The position numbers and the translations under genes are program-made. Below the pieces are notes generated by a model. The model saw only the letters and a program-made list of their open reading frames with translations, had not been told where the DNA came from and did not search any database. From Hymenobacter jeollabukensis (lineage in GTDB: Bacteria > Bacteroidota > Bacteroidia > Cytophagales > Hymenobacteraceae), in contig NZ_VAJM01000005.1 in the NCBI RefSeq assembly GCF_005771675.1, positions 248,001 to 312,000 on the forward strand: a DNA stretch of 64,000 bases. Reading direction: 5' to 3'. This document shows positions 24,268 through 33,100 of this stretch, one piece after another (positions within the stretch are counted from its first letter, which is position 1; each line of letters begins with the position of its first letter).

Positions 24268-25617
24268 ATGGATTTACGTGCCCTCTACGATACCCTGCGG
24301 CAGCGTCGGCGCCCCGAGGATGTGGCCGATATGCTGCTGCCCTTGTTGCAGGCGGAGCTGACGCCGCAGCAGCGGGCGACCCTGGAAAAAGCCGCCCGCC
24401 ATTCCATCCGGCGGAGCATGTGGCAGTACACCGCCATGCAGCAGACCTTCCGCGCGGTGGTCGGGGCCGATAAGCAAGCCGGCAAAGCCGCGGAACTGTT
24501 TCGGGTAACGCCCGACCCCGCCGCCCGCTTCGACGACCCCGCCGCCATCGAAACCCTGCTGCGGGAGCTGAATCCGCTCATCGGCAAGGAATTCGACCAC
24601 CACCACTACGAGGCCGACCGGCTCAACCGGGAAGCCCGCCGCGCCGACGGCCTCGACCTCTCGAAGCGCCGCTACAACAAGCTGTTTCGCAGCCTGCGCC
24701 ACCTGGAGCAGAAGCTGTACCGCCTGCTGCGCGAGTACCGCAAGCTGGAGCAGGAACAGGTGGCCAAGCACAAGTTTGCGCACCGCATCAGCTACGAGGA
24801 ATTTGCCCGCGACCCGGCCACCGCGGCCTTCATTGCCTACTACACGGCCCGCTGCAACGTGCGCAGCGAATTCACCAACCAAAGCCAGCAGCGCCCCTAC
24901 GACGAAGTGGCCCACATGCTGTTTCTGCGGCTGACGGGCTCGGGCCTCGCCCCGACTACCGCGGCGCCCAACTGGTGGGCCGTGGCCCAGGTGTACCCCG
25001 CCCCCGAGGTATTGGCCCAGCTCACCGAGGCTCAGAAAGGCGAGCTGCTGGGCCAGCGGGCTGCTTTTCTGACCGATCTGGCCGATTTCCTGGGCGACAT
25101 CTGGGCGCAGAACGACTTTCGGGCCACGACGATGGTGGTGAAGCGCGGCGACGACTCCTCGACCTGGAATGCGGCGGCCGGCGCCTGGAACAAGGCTCGC
25201 GACAGTTGGCTGAACCTGCTCTACGCGCTGGGAATGGAGTTTGTGCTCGACGAGCTGTGCTTTGGTAAAGTCATGCGCCTGATGGCCGCCGACGTAGCCT
25301 TCTGGCACCGCAGCAGCGGCGGCGACCTGGACCCGAATACGGCCGTGTGGGCCGAGCTGCCGTTTCCCTGGGAGGTGTTGGCCGGCACGGCCCGCTGCAC
25401 CCGCACGCAGGTAGAAAACGTGTGCCGCCGCGCCGGCCTCGATGCCTACAAAACCGGCTGGCTGGCCCCGCGCCCGCACGGAGTAGTGGCCTTCCGGCCC
25501 ACTCCCGAACTGGTACACGGCGTGAGTGTGGCGAATCCGTATCTTGCCGCCGTGCTCAAGCGCCACCGTTATTTCTCGGGCAAACCGGCGCAGCCCCTGC
25601 GGCCCGAGGACAATTAA
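24268..25617 (+). CDS. uncharacterised 449-residue protein
   Basis: Starts MDLRALYDTLRQRRRPEDVA. The first 190 residues are almost purely helical and charged, with a His-rich FDHHHYEADRLNREARRADG and coiled-coil-like RHLEQKLYRLLREYRKLEQE. The middle holds YYTARCNVRSEFTNQSQQRP and several Trp residues; the C-terminal 120 residues (FPWEVLAGTARCTRTQVENV) look like a winged-helix or similar small domain. No signal peptide or membrane helix. I do not recognise the family. It ends 8 nt before the first tRNA-like gene; a TATATTTC word lies about 30 nt before the ATG as a weak -7. Confidence 0.65.
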   Translation: MDLRALYDTLRQRRRPEDVADMLLPLLQAELTPQQRATLEKAARHSIRRSMWQYTAMQQTFRAVVGADKQAGKAAELFRVTPDPAARFDDPAAIETLLRELNPLIGKEFDHHHYEADRLNREARRADGLDLSKRRYNKLFRSLRHLEQKLYRLLREYRKLEQEQVAKHKFAHRISYEEFARDPATAAFIAYYTARCNVRSEFTNQSQQRPYDEVAHMLFLRLTGSGLAPTTAAPNWWAVAQVYPAPEVLAQLTEAQKGELLGQRAAFLTDLADFLGDIWAQNDFRATTMVVKRGDDSSTWNAAAGAWNKARDSWLNLLYALGMEFVLDELCFGKVMRLMAADVAFWHRSSGGDLDPNTAVWAELPFPWEVLAGTARCTRTQVENVCRRAGLDAYKTGWLAPRPHGVVAFRPTPELVHGVSVANPYLAAVLKRHRYFSGKPAQPLRPEDN

Positions 25618-25625
25618 TGGCAGCC

Positions 25626-25702
25626 GGTGAGGTAGTTCAGTGGAAGAATACCCGGCTCTATCACCCGGGCGGACGCCGGTTCGAGCCCGGCTCTCACCAC
25701 CA
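25626..25702 (+). tRNA. tRNA-like gene with a 9-nt anticodon loop
   Basis: Acceptor stem GGTGAGG/TCTCACC, D arm GTTC-AGTGGAA-GAAT, T arm GCCGG-TTCGAGC-CCGGC, discriminator A and encoded CCA are all present. The anticodon stem CCCGG/CCGGG encloses CTCTATCAC, 9 nt instead of 7, so no anticodon can be assigned with certainty (CTATCAC would resemble an Asp-type loop). The 5-nt variable loop is normal. Either an unusual tRNA or a degenerate copy. Confidence 0.6.
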
Positions 25703-25704
25703 AC

Positions 25705-25777
25705 TCTGGTATAGCTCAGTGGAAGAGCGCCCGGCTCGATTTCCGGGTGGACGCCGGTTCGAGCCCGGCTACCAGAG
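25705..25777 (+). tRNA. tRNA-like gene with an 8-nt anticodon loop
   Basis: Begins 2 nt after the first. Acceptor stem TCTGGTA/TACCAGA, D arm GCTC-AGTGGAA-GAGC, T arm identical to the first, discriminator G, no encoded CCA, followed directly by CCC and a T-run. The anticodon stem CCCGG/CCGGG encloses CTCGATTT, 8 nt. The two genes are very similar between the D loop and the T arm. Anticodon not assignable. Confidence 0.6.
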
Positions 25778-25981
25778 CCCTTTTTCGCCCCGATCAGCCG
25801 CCCGCTGCTCCCGGGGAAGGCACCGCCGCCCATGCTGGCGCATCAACCACAGATGAGCGCCGCTTTCCTTGATTGCCGCGTTCGGGTCGCGCAGCCTGCC
25901 TGAGCCGTTGTCAACGGACGATGCCGCGGTTGGATGGCCGCTTGGCTCGGGCCACATGCGGGCCCGGCCGCCGAAGCGCCT

Positions 25982-25989
25982 TACCTTTG
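25982..25989 (+). promoter_or_regulatory. candidate -7 element of dxr
   Basis: TACCTTTG matches TAnnTTTG exactly, 37 nt before the dxr ATG at 26027. No obvious -33 element. Confidence 0.45.
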
Positions 25990-26026
25990 TTGTTCCCGGT
26001 ACTCCCGTCCCGCCGCTATTTCCCGC

Positions 26027-27193
26027 ATGACCTCTTCCCACCCCCGTTCCCTGGCCCTGCTGGGCTCCACCGGCTCCATCGGCACCCAGACGCTCGACGT
26101 GGTGCGCGCCCAGCCCGGCCGCTTCCGCGTGGCCGTGCTCACGGCCCAGCGCAGCGCCGACCTGCTGGTGCTGCAGGCCCGCGAGTTTCGCCCCGCCGTG
26201 GTCGTCATCGGCGACGAGGCCCAGTACGCGGGCGTGAAAGCGGCCTTGGCCAATCAGCCCGAAACCACCGTCATGGCCGGCGCCGCCGCCCTGGCCGAAG
26301 TGGCCGCCCGCCCCGACGTGGACGTGGTGCTGACGGCCCTGGTGGGCTACGCCGGTCTGCTGCCCACGCTGGCGGCGCTGAAAGCCGGCAAAACCATTGC
26401 CCTGGCCAACAAGGAAACCCTGGTGGTGGCCGGGCAGCTCGTCACCAGCCTGGCCCGGCAACACGGCGCGGCCATCTACCCCGTCGACTCCGAGCACTCG
26501 GCCATCTTCCAGTGCCTGGTGGGCGAGCAGCCCGAGGCGGTGGAGAAAATCATCCTGACGGCCTCGGGCGGGCCCTTCCGCGGGCGTTCGGTGCAGGAGC
26601 TGGCTCAGGTGACCCGGGCCCAGGCCCTGAAGCACCCCAACTGGGAGATGGGCGCGAAAATCACCATCGACTCGGCTTCCTTGATGAACAAGGGCCTGGA
26701 GGTCATCGAGGCCAAGTGGCTGTTTGGGCTGACCAACGAGCAGATCGAGGTGGTGGTGCACCCGCAGAGCATCATTCACTCGCTGGTGCAGTTCCGCGAC
26801 GGTTCGTTGAAGGCCCAGCTCGGCCTGCCCGACATGAAGCTGCCCATTCAGTACGCCCTAGGCTACCCCGAGCGCCTGCCCAACGACTTCCCGCGCTTCA
26901 GCTTCCTCGATTACCCCACGCTCACCTTCGAGCAGCCCGACGGGGCCACCTTCCGCAACCTGCCGCTGGCCTTCGAAGCCATGCGCCGCGGCGGCAACGC
27001 GCCCTGCGTGCTCAACGCCGCCAACGAAGTAGCCGTGGCCGCTTTCCTGCGCGAGCAGATCGGCTTTCTGCAGCTGCCCGAGGTGGTGGAAAGCTGCCTG
27101 ACGCGGGTTTCGTACCTTGCCGAGCCTTCCCTCGACGACTACGTGCAGACCGACGCGGAAACCCGCCGGGTGGCGGCGGAGTTGGTGAAGTAG
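26027..27193 (+). CDS. dxr: 1-deoxy-D-xylulose 5-phosphate reductoisomerase
   Basis: 388 residues. Converts DXP to MEP with NADPH, the committed step of the non-mevalonate isoprenoid pathway; cytoplasmic. The NADPH-binding start LALLGSTGSIGTQTLDVV, then LANKETLVVAG, IYPVDSEHSAIFQCL (metal-ligand Asp and Glu), TASGGPFRG, HPNWEMGAKITIDSASLMNK and VVHPQSIIHSLVQF are all intact. The ATG at 26027 is chosen because the family starts a few residues before the Rossmann motif; the longer in-frame extension is spurious. In Bacteroidota dxr and rseP are often neighbours; here an S23-type insertion separates them. Confidence 0.96.
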   Translation: MTSSHPRSLALLGSTGSIGTQTLDVVRAQPGRFRVAVLTAQRSADLLVLQAREFRPAVVVIGDEAQYAGVKAALANQPETTVMAGAAALAEVAARPDVDVVLTALVGYAGLLPTLAALKAGKTIALANKETLVVAGQLVTSLARQHGAAIYPVDSEHSAIFQCLVGEQPEAVEKIILTASGGPFRGRSVQELAQVTRAQALKHPNWEMGAKITIDSASLMNKGLEVIEAKWLFGLTNEQIEVVVHPQSIIHSLVQFRDGSLKAQLGLPDMKLPIQYALGYPERLPNDFPRFSFLDYPTLTFEQPDGATFRNLPLAFEAMRRGGNAPCVLNAANEVAVAAFLREQIGFLQLPEVVESCLTRVSYLAEPSLDDYVQTDAETRRVAAELVK

Positions 27194-27198
27194 TACCA

Positions 27199-27658
27199 GT
27201 TGTCAGTTGCGAGTTGTTAGTTGTCAGTCAGATTCGTTGCCATGCTCGACCGTCCGTACACCGAATTGCTGGTGTGGCAGCGCAGTCGGGCCCTGGTAGC
27301 CCTGATGTACGATCTGACGCGCGCTTTTCCCCGGGAAGAACTGCTGGGGCTGACCAACCAGATGCGGCGGGCCGCCGTTTCGGTGCCGTCGAATATTGCC
27401 GAGGGCTGCGGCCGTCAGCACGCCCGCGACACGATTCAGTTTCTCTTCGTGGCGCGAGGCTCCTTGTTCGAACTGGAAACGCAGTGTTACCTCGCGGCGG
27501 ATCAATAATACCTAAACCCGGAGCAACTAACGGTGGCCTTAGCCGCTCTGAGTGAATGCCGCAAGCTGTTGCAAGGCTTCATTCGCTACTACCGAACCCT
27601 CACGCCTTCGTCCGGCGCAAAACCGACTGACAACTCTCAACTGACAACTGACAACTGA
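27199..27658. repeat. inverted repeats bracketing the S23-type gene
   Basis: The left flank (27199-27228) is built of AGTTGTCAGTTGCGAGTTG-like words and the right flank (27625-27657) of their inverted copies (GACTGACAACT, CAACTGACAACTG). The flanks enclose only the four-helix-bundle gene and lie between dxr and rseP, like the ends of a small mobile unit. No target-site duplication could be fixed. Confidence 0.6.
27242..27658 (+). pseudogene. S23-type four-helix-bundle protein, interrupted by a stop codon
   Basis: From ATG 27242 the frame reads MLDRPYTELLVWQRSRALVA, then NQMRRAAVSVPSNIAEGCGR and GSLFELETQCYLAADQ, stopping at TAA 27506-27508 after 88 residues. Directly behind the stop the same frame continues YLNPEQLTVALAALSECRKL LQGFIRYYRTL to a TGA at 27656-27658. 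Members of this family (S23 / 23S rRNA intervening-sequence proteins, about 115-130 residues) run through this point, so helix 4 is cut off by a nonsense mutation. The last residues are encoded by the right inverted repeat. A shortened product may still be made. Confidence 0.8.
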
Positions 27659-27665
27659 TTTTAGA

Positions 27666-29057
27666 ATGGAAATTTTAATCATGGTCGGCCAGCTGCTGCT
27701 GGGCCTTTCCATCCTGGTGGGCGTGCACGAGGCCGGGCACATGATTTCGGCCAAGTGGTTCGGCATGCGGGTGGAGAAGTTCTCCATCGGCTTTCCGCCC
27801 AAGATTTTCGGCAAGCAGATTGGCGAAACGGAGTACATGATCGGGGCCATTCCGCTGGGCGGCTTCGTCAAGATTACCGGCATGGTCGATGAGTCGCTGG
27901 ACACCGACGCGCTGAGCGGGCCGCCCAAGCCCTACGAGTTCCGGGCCAAGCCGGCCTGGCAGCGCCTCATCGTGATGCTCGGCGGCATCATCGTCAACGT
28001 CATCACCGGCATCGTCATCTTTTCGGCGCTGACCTACACCTACGGCGAGGACTTTCTGCCCGCCAAGGAGGCCGAAAAGTTCGGCATTGCCCCGAGCAAG
28101 CTGGGTGAGCAGCTGGGCTTCCGCACCGGCGACAGAATCGTGAAAATCAACGGCCGCCCGTTCGACGAGTTCAACGACGTGTACGCCCCCGACGTGATTC
28201 TGGGCAACGGTAGCTACTACACCGTGGAGCGCAACGGGCAGCTGCTCGACATTCCGGTGCCCAAGGACTTCATGGACCGCCTTTCCGACAGCGACGAAGC
28301 CTTCTTCGTGGCCCCGCGCGACCCGTTTGTGGTGGAAGAAGTAGTGCCAGGCGGCCCCGCTTCCAAGGCCGGCCTGCTCCCGGGTGACCAGATTACCCGC
28401 GTCGGCGCCCAGGATATCCGCTTCTTCTCGGAGCTGCAGCAGGCCCTGGCCCTCAACGCCAACCGCGTGGAGAAACCTTCGCTGCTGCAGCGCGTGGTGA
28501 ACGGCGTGACGGGCAAAACCACGCCGCCCGCCCCGGCCGACAAAATCACCGACGTGCTGGTGCTGCGCAACGGCGCCCCCGTCACGCTGCATATGCGCAT
28601 CGACGAGGACGGCAAGGTGGGCTTCCGGCCCAAGTCGCTGCTGAGCTTCAGTAACCGGCAGTTTGGGCTGGGCGAGGCCATTCCGCGCGGCACCAAGCAG
28701 GCGTTTGGCGTTATCGGGGCGCAGCTGAAAGCCTTCGGGAAGATCTTCCGCGGCGAGGCGTCGGCCCGCAAGTCGCTGGGCGGGCCCATTGCCATTGCCC
28801 AGCAGTACGGCGGCAAGTTCGACTGGCAGAAGTTCTGGTTTCTGACCGGCATGCTCTCGATGGTGCTGGCTTTCATGAACCTGCTGCCCATCCCGGCCCT
28901 CGACGGCGGCCACGTGATGTTCCTGACCTACGAAATGCTCTCGGGCCGCAAGCCCTCCGACAAATTCCTGGAAAACGCCCAGAAAGTGGGCATGGTGCTG
29001 CTGCTGAGCCTGATGGTGTTTGTGTTCTTCAACGACATCTTCAAGTCGATTTTCTAA
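27666..29057 (+). CDS. rseP: RseP-type intramembrane zinc metalloprotease
   Basis: 463 residues. Site-2-protease family: the zinc motif VHEAGH (H21, E22, H25) lies in the first membrane helix, the C-terminal NLLPIPALDGGHVMF contains the third ligand Asp, and two PDZ-like segments occur in the periplasmic part (around GDRIVKINGRPFDEF and VVPGGPASKAGLLPGDQITR). Four membrane helices are expected. Such enzymes cleave membrane-bound anti-sigma factors or signal-peptide remnants. An efficient terminator follows 25 nt after the stop. The gene begins 8 nt behind the inverted repeat of the S23 unit, which may affect its transcription. Confidence 0.93.
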   Translation: MEILIMVGQLLLGLSILVGVHEAGHMISAKWFGMRVEKFSIGFPPKIFGKQIGETEYMIGAIPLGGFVKITGMVDESLDTDALSGPPKPYEFRAKPAWQRLIVMLGGIIVNVITGIVIFSALTYTYGEDFLPAKEAEKFGIAPSKLGEQLGFRTGDRIVKINGRPFDEFNDVYAPDVILGNGSYYTVERNGQLLDIPVPKDFMDRLSDSDEAFFVAPRDPFVVEEVVPGGPASKAGLLPGDQITRVGAQDIRFFSELQQALALNANRVEKPSLLQRVVNGVTGKTTPPAPADKITDVLVLRNGAPVTLHMRIDEDGKVGFRPKSLLSFSNRQFGLGEAIPRGTKQAFGVIGAQLKAFGKIFRGEASARKSLGGPIAIAQQYGGKFDWQKFWFLTGMLSMVLAFMNLLPIPALDGGHVMFLTYEMLSGRKPSDKFLENAQKVGMVLLLSLMVFVFFNDIFKSIF

Positions 29058-29081
29058 GCCCGCAGCGGCCCGCTGAAACGC

Positions 29082-29122
29082 GTAATGCCATCCTCCGCCG
29101 CGGAAGATGGCATTACTTTTTT
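29082..29122 (+). terminator. rho-independent terminator of rseP
   Basis: GTAATGCCATC and GATGGCATTAC form a perfect 11-bp stem, followed by six T. Confidence 0.88.
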
Positions 29123-29157
29123 CCCGGCGGTGTTACGGCCGGTAGATTCTCCTGTTT

Positions 29158-29655
29158 ATGCGTCGATTACTCGCCCTCGGGGCTTTGTTGCTCGCTCTGG
29201 TCACGGCGGCCTGGGCCCACGCCTACCACGCCAGCGTGATGGAAGCGCGCGTCAACGCGAAAACCCAGCAGCTGGAAGTAGCCCTGAAAATCTTCTCCGA
29301 TGACCTGGAAGCGGCCCTGTCGGCCGGGCAGCCGCGGCACCTGAGCCTGGCCGACGTGCCCGCGGCCCAGCTCACGCCGCTGCTGGCCGGCTACCTGCGC
29401 CGCACCGTGACCATCGGCACCAAGCCGGGCGAGGCGCTGCCGATAACCTACGCGGGCCAGCAGGTGGAGAAGGACGCGCACTGGCTGTACTTCAGCGTGA
29501 AGCTGCCCGCTTCGGCCCGTAGCCTGACGCTGCGCCACCGCCTGCTCATGGAGCAGTTTCCGGATCAGATGAACATCGTGAACCTCGAAGCCGGCGGCAA
29601 AAAGCAGAGCGCCCTGTTTCGTGAGGGCAACGAGGAGCAGCGGCTGAGCTGGTAA
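29158..29655 (+). CDS. secreted DUF6702-type protein
   Basis: 165 residues. The N-terminus MRRLLALGALLLALVTAAWA is a signal peptide. The mature protein starts HAYHASVMEARVNAKTQQLE, then VALKIFSDDLEAAL, which is the typical beginning of the DUF6702 family of Bacteroidota, and ends MNIVNLEAGGKKQSALF plus a short polar tail. The predicted fold is a beta-sandwich. Its role is not established. The gene stands alone: a terminator lies upstream and a convergent gene begins 30 nt downstream. Confidence 0.65.
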   Translation: MRRLLALGALLLALVTAAWAHAYHASVMEARVNAKTQQLEVALKIFSDDLEAALSAGQPRHLSLADVPAAQLTPLLAGYLRRTVTIGTKPGEALPITYAGQQVEKDAHWLYFSVKLPASARSLTLRHRLLMEQFPDQMNIVNLEAGGKKQSALFREGNEEQRLSW

Positions 29656-29688
29656 GCCAGTGGCCCAGTCCAGGGCTGGCAACTGGGA

Positions 29689-30822
29689 CTACTGCAGCAG
29701 CAGCTTTTGGCTGAGGTGCCCGTAGCGCAGCACATAAACGCCCGCGGGCAGCCCCTGCACGTCCAGCACCGATTGGGCGGAACCCTGCGTGATGGCGTAG
29801 CGGCGCTGCGGCCGGCCGAGAGCATCCGCCAGGACGAGCGTGGTGGGCGCGGTCAGGGGCGTTGGCCAGCGTACGGTCAGGAGGTCATGGGCCGGATTGG
29901 GCGTGACTTCGGGCGCCGCCAATTGTTGCGGTCGGCTGCCTAGCAGCAGGTTGTTGCAGGAAGCCAGCCCCGACGCGAACGGGCTTTGAGCCTTGAAAAA
30001 AGGACTCTGGTTGAGCGTTGCCAGTTCGGCGGTGTTCAGATACGTGGCAGGATAAGCCGCGTAACCCACCCACATGATGTCGTTGTAGTCGCAGGTGGGC
30101 AGGCCCTGGTCGCAGCCGGGAGGGTGCGGGAGCCCGAAAGAATGGCCCAGCTCGTGCCCCAGGCCGCCCACCCAGCGGCACGGCGGGTACTGCACCGGCG
30201 CCGGATCGGTGGCGCAGTAGCGGATGCTGGGCTGGCCCACCAGTCCCTTCAGATCATTGGAGCCGACGACCAGCACCCCGCTGCCGCCGCACCCGCCGCA
30301 CTGCCCGCAGGCCGATTCGGCGTCGATGTAAATGGCGTACACGTAGTTGGGGTCGTTGTAGCCACCGCCAATAGCGGCGAAAACGTCCTGCGCCGCATTG
30401 TAGTAGAACTGCGCAAAGCCGTTGCCGCCGTTGCTCTGATACCACGCGACCGGGTGCGTGCTCTGCACAACATCAACGGCCGGGGTGTGCAGATCGAACG
30501 TTCTGGTGTTGCCCAACTGCCCCTGGTACCACTGCTTGAGTACCCGCCCAGCATTGGCTATGGCTACCGCATAACTGCTATTCAGCGTCCGGTCGCTGGG
30601 TACCAGGTACACCAGGCGCACCTCTGGAATGACGGTCGGCTTAGCCGCGCTCAACGACGAAGCCACTGCTCCTCGGATAGCACTTGGTGGATTCTCACGG
30701 CAGGAGTATAGTACCCGCAAGGACGTGGCCGCCGGAGCTTGGGCCTGGGCTGCTATTGCCCACAGAAAACCAAAAAGCAGCGCCAGCATACGCCGGGGGC
30801 CGGTCGAAACGGATAGCATCAT
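29689..30822 (-). CDS. secreted zinc metalloprotease with T9SS sorting domain
   Basis: 377 residues from the ATG at 30822. A signal peptide (RRMLALLFGFLWAIAAQAQA) leads into a protease domain with the extended zinc motif HELGHSFGLPH (about residue 224) and several Cys residues (ACGQCGGCGG) suggesting disulfides. The last 75 residues (EVTPNPAHDLLTVRWPTPLT ... LPAGVYVLRY ... QKLLLQ) form a type A C-terminal sorting domain, the signal for the type IX secretion system. It should therefore be released or attached at the cell surface. An AT-rich stretch (30823-30885) upstream is the likely promoter. PorE-like and PorQ proteins of the same secretion route are encoded 1-6 kb away. Confidence 0.85.
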   Translation of the reverse strand: MMLSVSTGPRRMLALLFGFLWAIAAQAQAPAATSLRVLYSCRENPPSAIRGAVASSLSAAKPTVIPEVRLVYLVPSDRTLNSSYAVAIANAGRVLKQWYQGQLGNTRTFDLHTPAVDVVQSTHPVAWYQSNGGNGFAQFYYNAAQDVFAAIGGGYNDPNYVYAIYIDAESACGQCGGCGGSGVLVVGSNDLKGLVGQPSIRYCATDPAPVQYPPCRWVGGLGHELGHSFGLPHPPGCDQGLPTCDYNDIMWVGYAAYPATYLNTAELATLNQSPFFKAQSPFASGLASCNNLLLGSRPQQLAAPEVTPNPAHDLLTVRWPTPLTAPTTLVLADALGRPQRRYAITQGSAQSVLDVQGLPAGVYVLRYGHLSQKLLLQ

Positions 30823-31093
30823 ATTAGGGGTTTGAATTAAATGTTGATATATAAATAATAAATTATAATTAATAAATCCAACAGGGCGGCCGGCTTTATC
30901 AGCCACTCCCGGCAGGCATATAATAGCGGGAGCTAGCTTGGCCTAATAGCCTGCTCAGCGAATGAAGTGACCGGCCAGAATCAGCAAGCGTAAGCCTCCG
31001 AAAGCGCACGGCTTCCCGGGCGCTTCCGAAACAGTTTCAGCAGCTGTAACCGCTGTTGCGGGCGCGCCGCCCGACGTACCGAGGGGATGCTGC

Positions 31094-33100
31094 TTAATTC
31101 CAACCGCCGCCTTCCTTGGCCTGCTTCTGCTCGGTTTCGGGCTTCACCAGGCGGAACTCCACGCGCCGGTTGGTGCGCATATCTTCTTCGGTGCGCTCCT
31201 CCCGCAAGGGCACGGTGCTGCCGTAGCCCCGACTCTCGATGCGGTTGGGTTTGAGCTTGCCCTTGGCTTCGATGTACTTGCTGATGGCGTCGGCGCGGTC
31301 CTGCGAGAGTTTCTCGTTCACGTCCGGGTCGCCGGCGGCGTCGGTGTGGCCGGCAATGCGCAGCTTGGTGTCGGGGTGGTCCACCATGAACGTCACGATG
31401 CGGTCCAGGGTGGGGTGCATGGCCGTGCGGATGGTAGCCTTGCCCGCGTCAAACTCGATGTTGCGGAAGATGAGCGGGATGTTGTAGTCGATGCTGGTGG
31501 TCATCAACTTCATCACCGTGTCGGCCTTCAGGTCGAATTTCTTCTCCAGCGTGAAGTAGTCGGGGCTCTGAATCAGCATCACGTACTTCGAGCCGTCGAT
31601 GAGGTCGAAGTCGAAGGAGCCGTCGGGGCGCACGTACTTCGAGGCCACCTCGATGCCGTTGTCCACGTCGATGATGCTGATGATGCCTCCCAGCGGCTTC
31701 TGCGTGACGGAGTCAATCAGTGAGCCTTCGACGTGCGTGGTGGCCAGCGGCTGGGCCTCCATCGGCAAGGGGAAGGAGTAGAGGTCCAGGTTCTTCATCT
31801 GCTTCTCCTCCGAGCGGGCGTAGTACAGGTTCTTCGAGTCCGCGTCGATGGTGAAGTAGTACTCCGAGCCCTTGCCGTTGACCAGCGGGCCGATGTTGAT
31901 GGGCTCCTGCCAGCGCCCGCCCACCCGGTAAGCCTTGTAGATGTCGAAGTCGCCGAAGTTCAGCAGCTGCCCGCGCGACGAGAAGTACAGCACGTTGTAG
32001 AGCGGGTGGTAGAACGGGCTGACCTCACTCTCGCGGGTGTTGATAATCGGGCCCATGTTCTGCGCCTTGGCCCACTGCCCGTTCTTGAGCTTGTAGGTGA
32101 ACCAGATGTCCGACAGCCCGAAGCCGCCGATACGGTCCGAGGCGAAGTACAAGGTGTCCTCGGTGCGCGAGAGGGTGGGCTGCGAGTCCCAGCCGGTGGA
32201 GTTGACGGCCATGCCCAAGCTCTGGGGCACCGTCCACTGCCCGTTCTTGAACTTCGACACGAACAGGTCGCAGTTGCCGTGGCAGGTGGGGCACTCGCAG
32301 CGCGAGAAATACATGGTGGTGCCGTCCTTGCTCAGGCAGGCCGAACCTTCGTTGTAGGGCGAGTTGATGGGCTTGGGCAGGGGCGTGGCGTCGAGCCAGG
32401 ACTCACCCTCGCGCTTGGCCACGTACAGGTCCTCATCGACCGTGTTGTGAATGCCGCGGGTCTTGCGCTTGGAGGAGAAAATCAGCTGCTGCGAGTCGTC
32501 GTTGTAGCTCGGGCCGTAGTCCTCCACCTGCGAGTTGATACCCGCGCCCATGTTGGTGTACACGCCCTTGGGCGGCCGGAAAGTGGCAATGTTCTTCCGG
32601 TACTCCACAATGTCGTAGTAGGTCTTGAGCGGCACGTAGAGGTCCGCGTCCTTCTGCTCCAGCGAGTCGTAGTAGAGCTGCACTTTCGTCACGTCCTGGC
32701 GGTGGTGCTTCAAGGCGAGGCGGTAGTAAGCCTTGGCTTTGTCCTCGTTGCCGGTGCGCTCGTATAGCTGGCCCATGCGCCAGAGCATCATGTTGTTCTT
32801 GTAGAAGTTCTCGATGCCAAACTGGGCCACGTACTTCTCCAGCAGGTTGCGGGCGGCCGTCCAGTTTTTGCGCTTCTCGGCCTTGGCAATTTCGCGCAGT
32901 TGCTTTTTGTCCTCGAAGAACGGGATGCGGTTGATGTTGATGAAGTCGGGCGTGGCGTCGGGGCGCACGCGCAGCTGCCGGGTAATCCTGCCTTTGAGGG
33001 CGCGTTGCTGATTGGGTAGATTTTTTTGAGCCAGCGCCACCCCGGATAATCCGAGCAGGCCGACGAGTAACAAGAAATACTGGCGTATCAAACGAAGCAT
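31094..33100 (-). CDS. OmpA-family protein with TPR and beta-propeller domains (PorE-like)
   Basis: 668 residues from the ATG at 33100 (MLRLIRQYFLLLVGLLGLSG, a signal peptide). Domain order: TPR-like helices (about 60-150, LYERTGNEDKAKAYYRLALK), a PD40-type beta-propeller (about 190-440, with YFSRCECPTCHGNCDLFVSK, TLYFASDRIGGFGLSDIW and VLYFSSRGQ), a carboxypeptidase-regulatory-like domain (IDSVTQKPLGGIISIIDVDN) and a C-terminal OmpA domain (IRIAGHTDAAGDPDVNEKLS-type peptidoglycan-binding motif, then NRRVEFRLV). This is the layout of PorE, which ties the type IX secretion system to peptidoglycan; other OmpA-like proteins of gliding bacteria share it, so the call is by architecture. A TATTTTTG promoter element precedes it. 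Confidence 0.78.
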   Translation of the reverse strand: MLRLIRQYFLLLVGLLGLSGVALAQKNLPNQQRALKGRITRQLRVRPDATPDFININRIPFFEDKKQLREIAKAEKRKNWTAARNLLEKYVAQFGIENFYKNNMMLWRMGQLYERTGNEDKAKAYYRLALKHHRQDVTKVQLYYDSLEQKDADLYVPLKTYYDIVEYRKNIATFRPPKGVYTNMGAGINSQVEDYGPSYNDDSQQLIFSSKRKTRGIHNTVDEDLYVAKREGESWLDATPLPKPINSPYNEGSACLSKDGTTMYFSRCECPTCHGNCDLFVSKFKNGQWTVPQSLGMAVNSTGWDSQPTLSRTEDTLYFASDRIGGFGLSDIWFTYKLKNGQWAKAQNMGPIINTRESEVSPFYHPLYNVLYFSSRGQLLNFGDFDIYKAYRVGGRWQEPINIGPLVNGKGSEYYFTIDADSKNLYYARSEEKQMKNLDLYSFPLPMEAQPLATTHVEGSLIDSVTQKPLGGIISIIDVDNGIEVASKYVRPDGSFDFDLIDGSKYVMLIQSPDYFTLEKKFDLKADTVMKLMTTSIDYNIPLIFRNIEFDAGKATIRTAMHPTLDRIVTFMVDHPDTKLRIAGHTDAAGDPDVNEKLSQDRADAISKYIEAKGKLKPNRIESRGYGSTVPLREERTEEDMRTNRRVEFRLVKPETEQKQAKEGGGWN

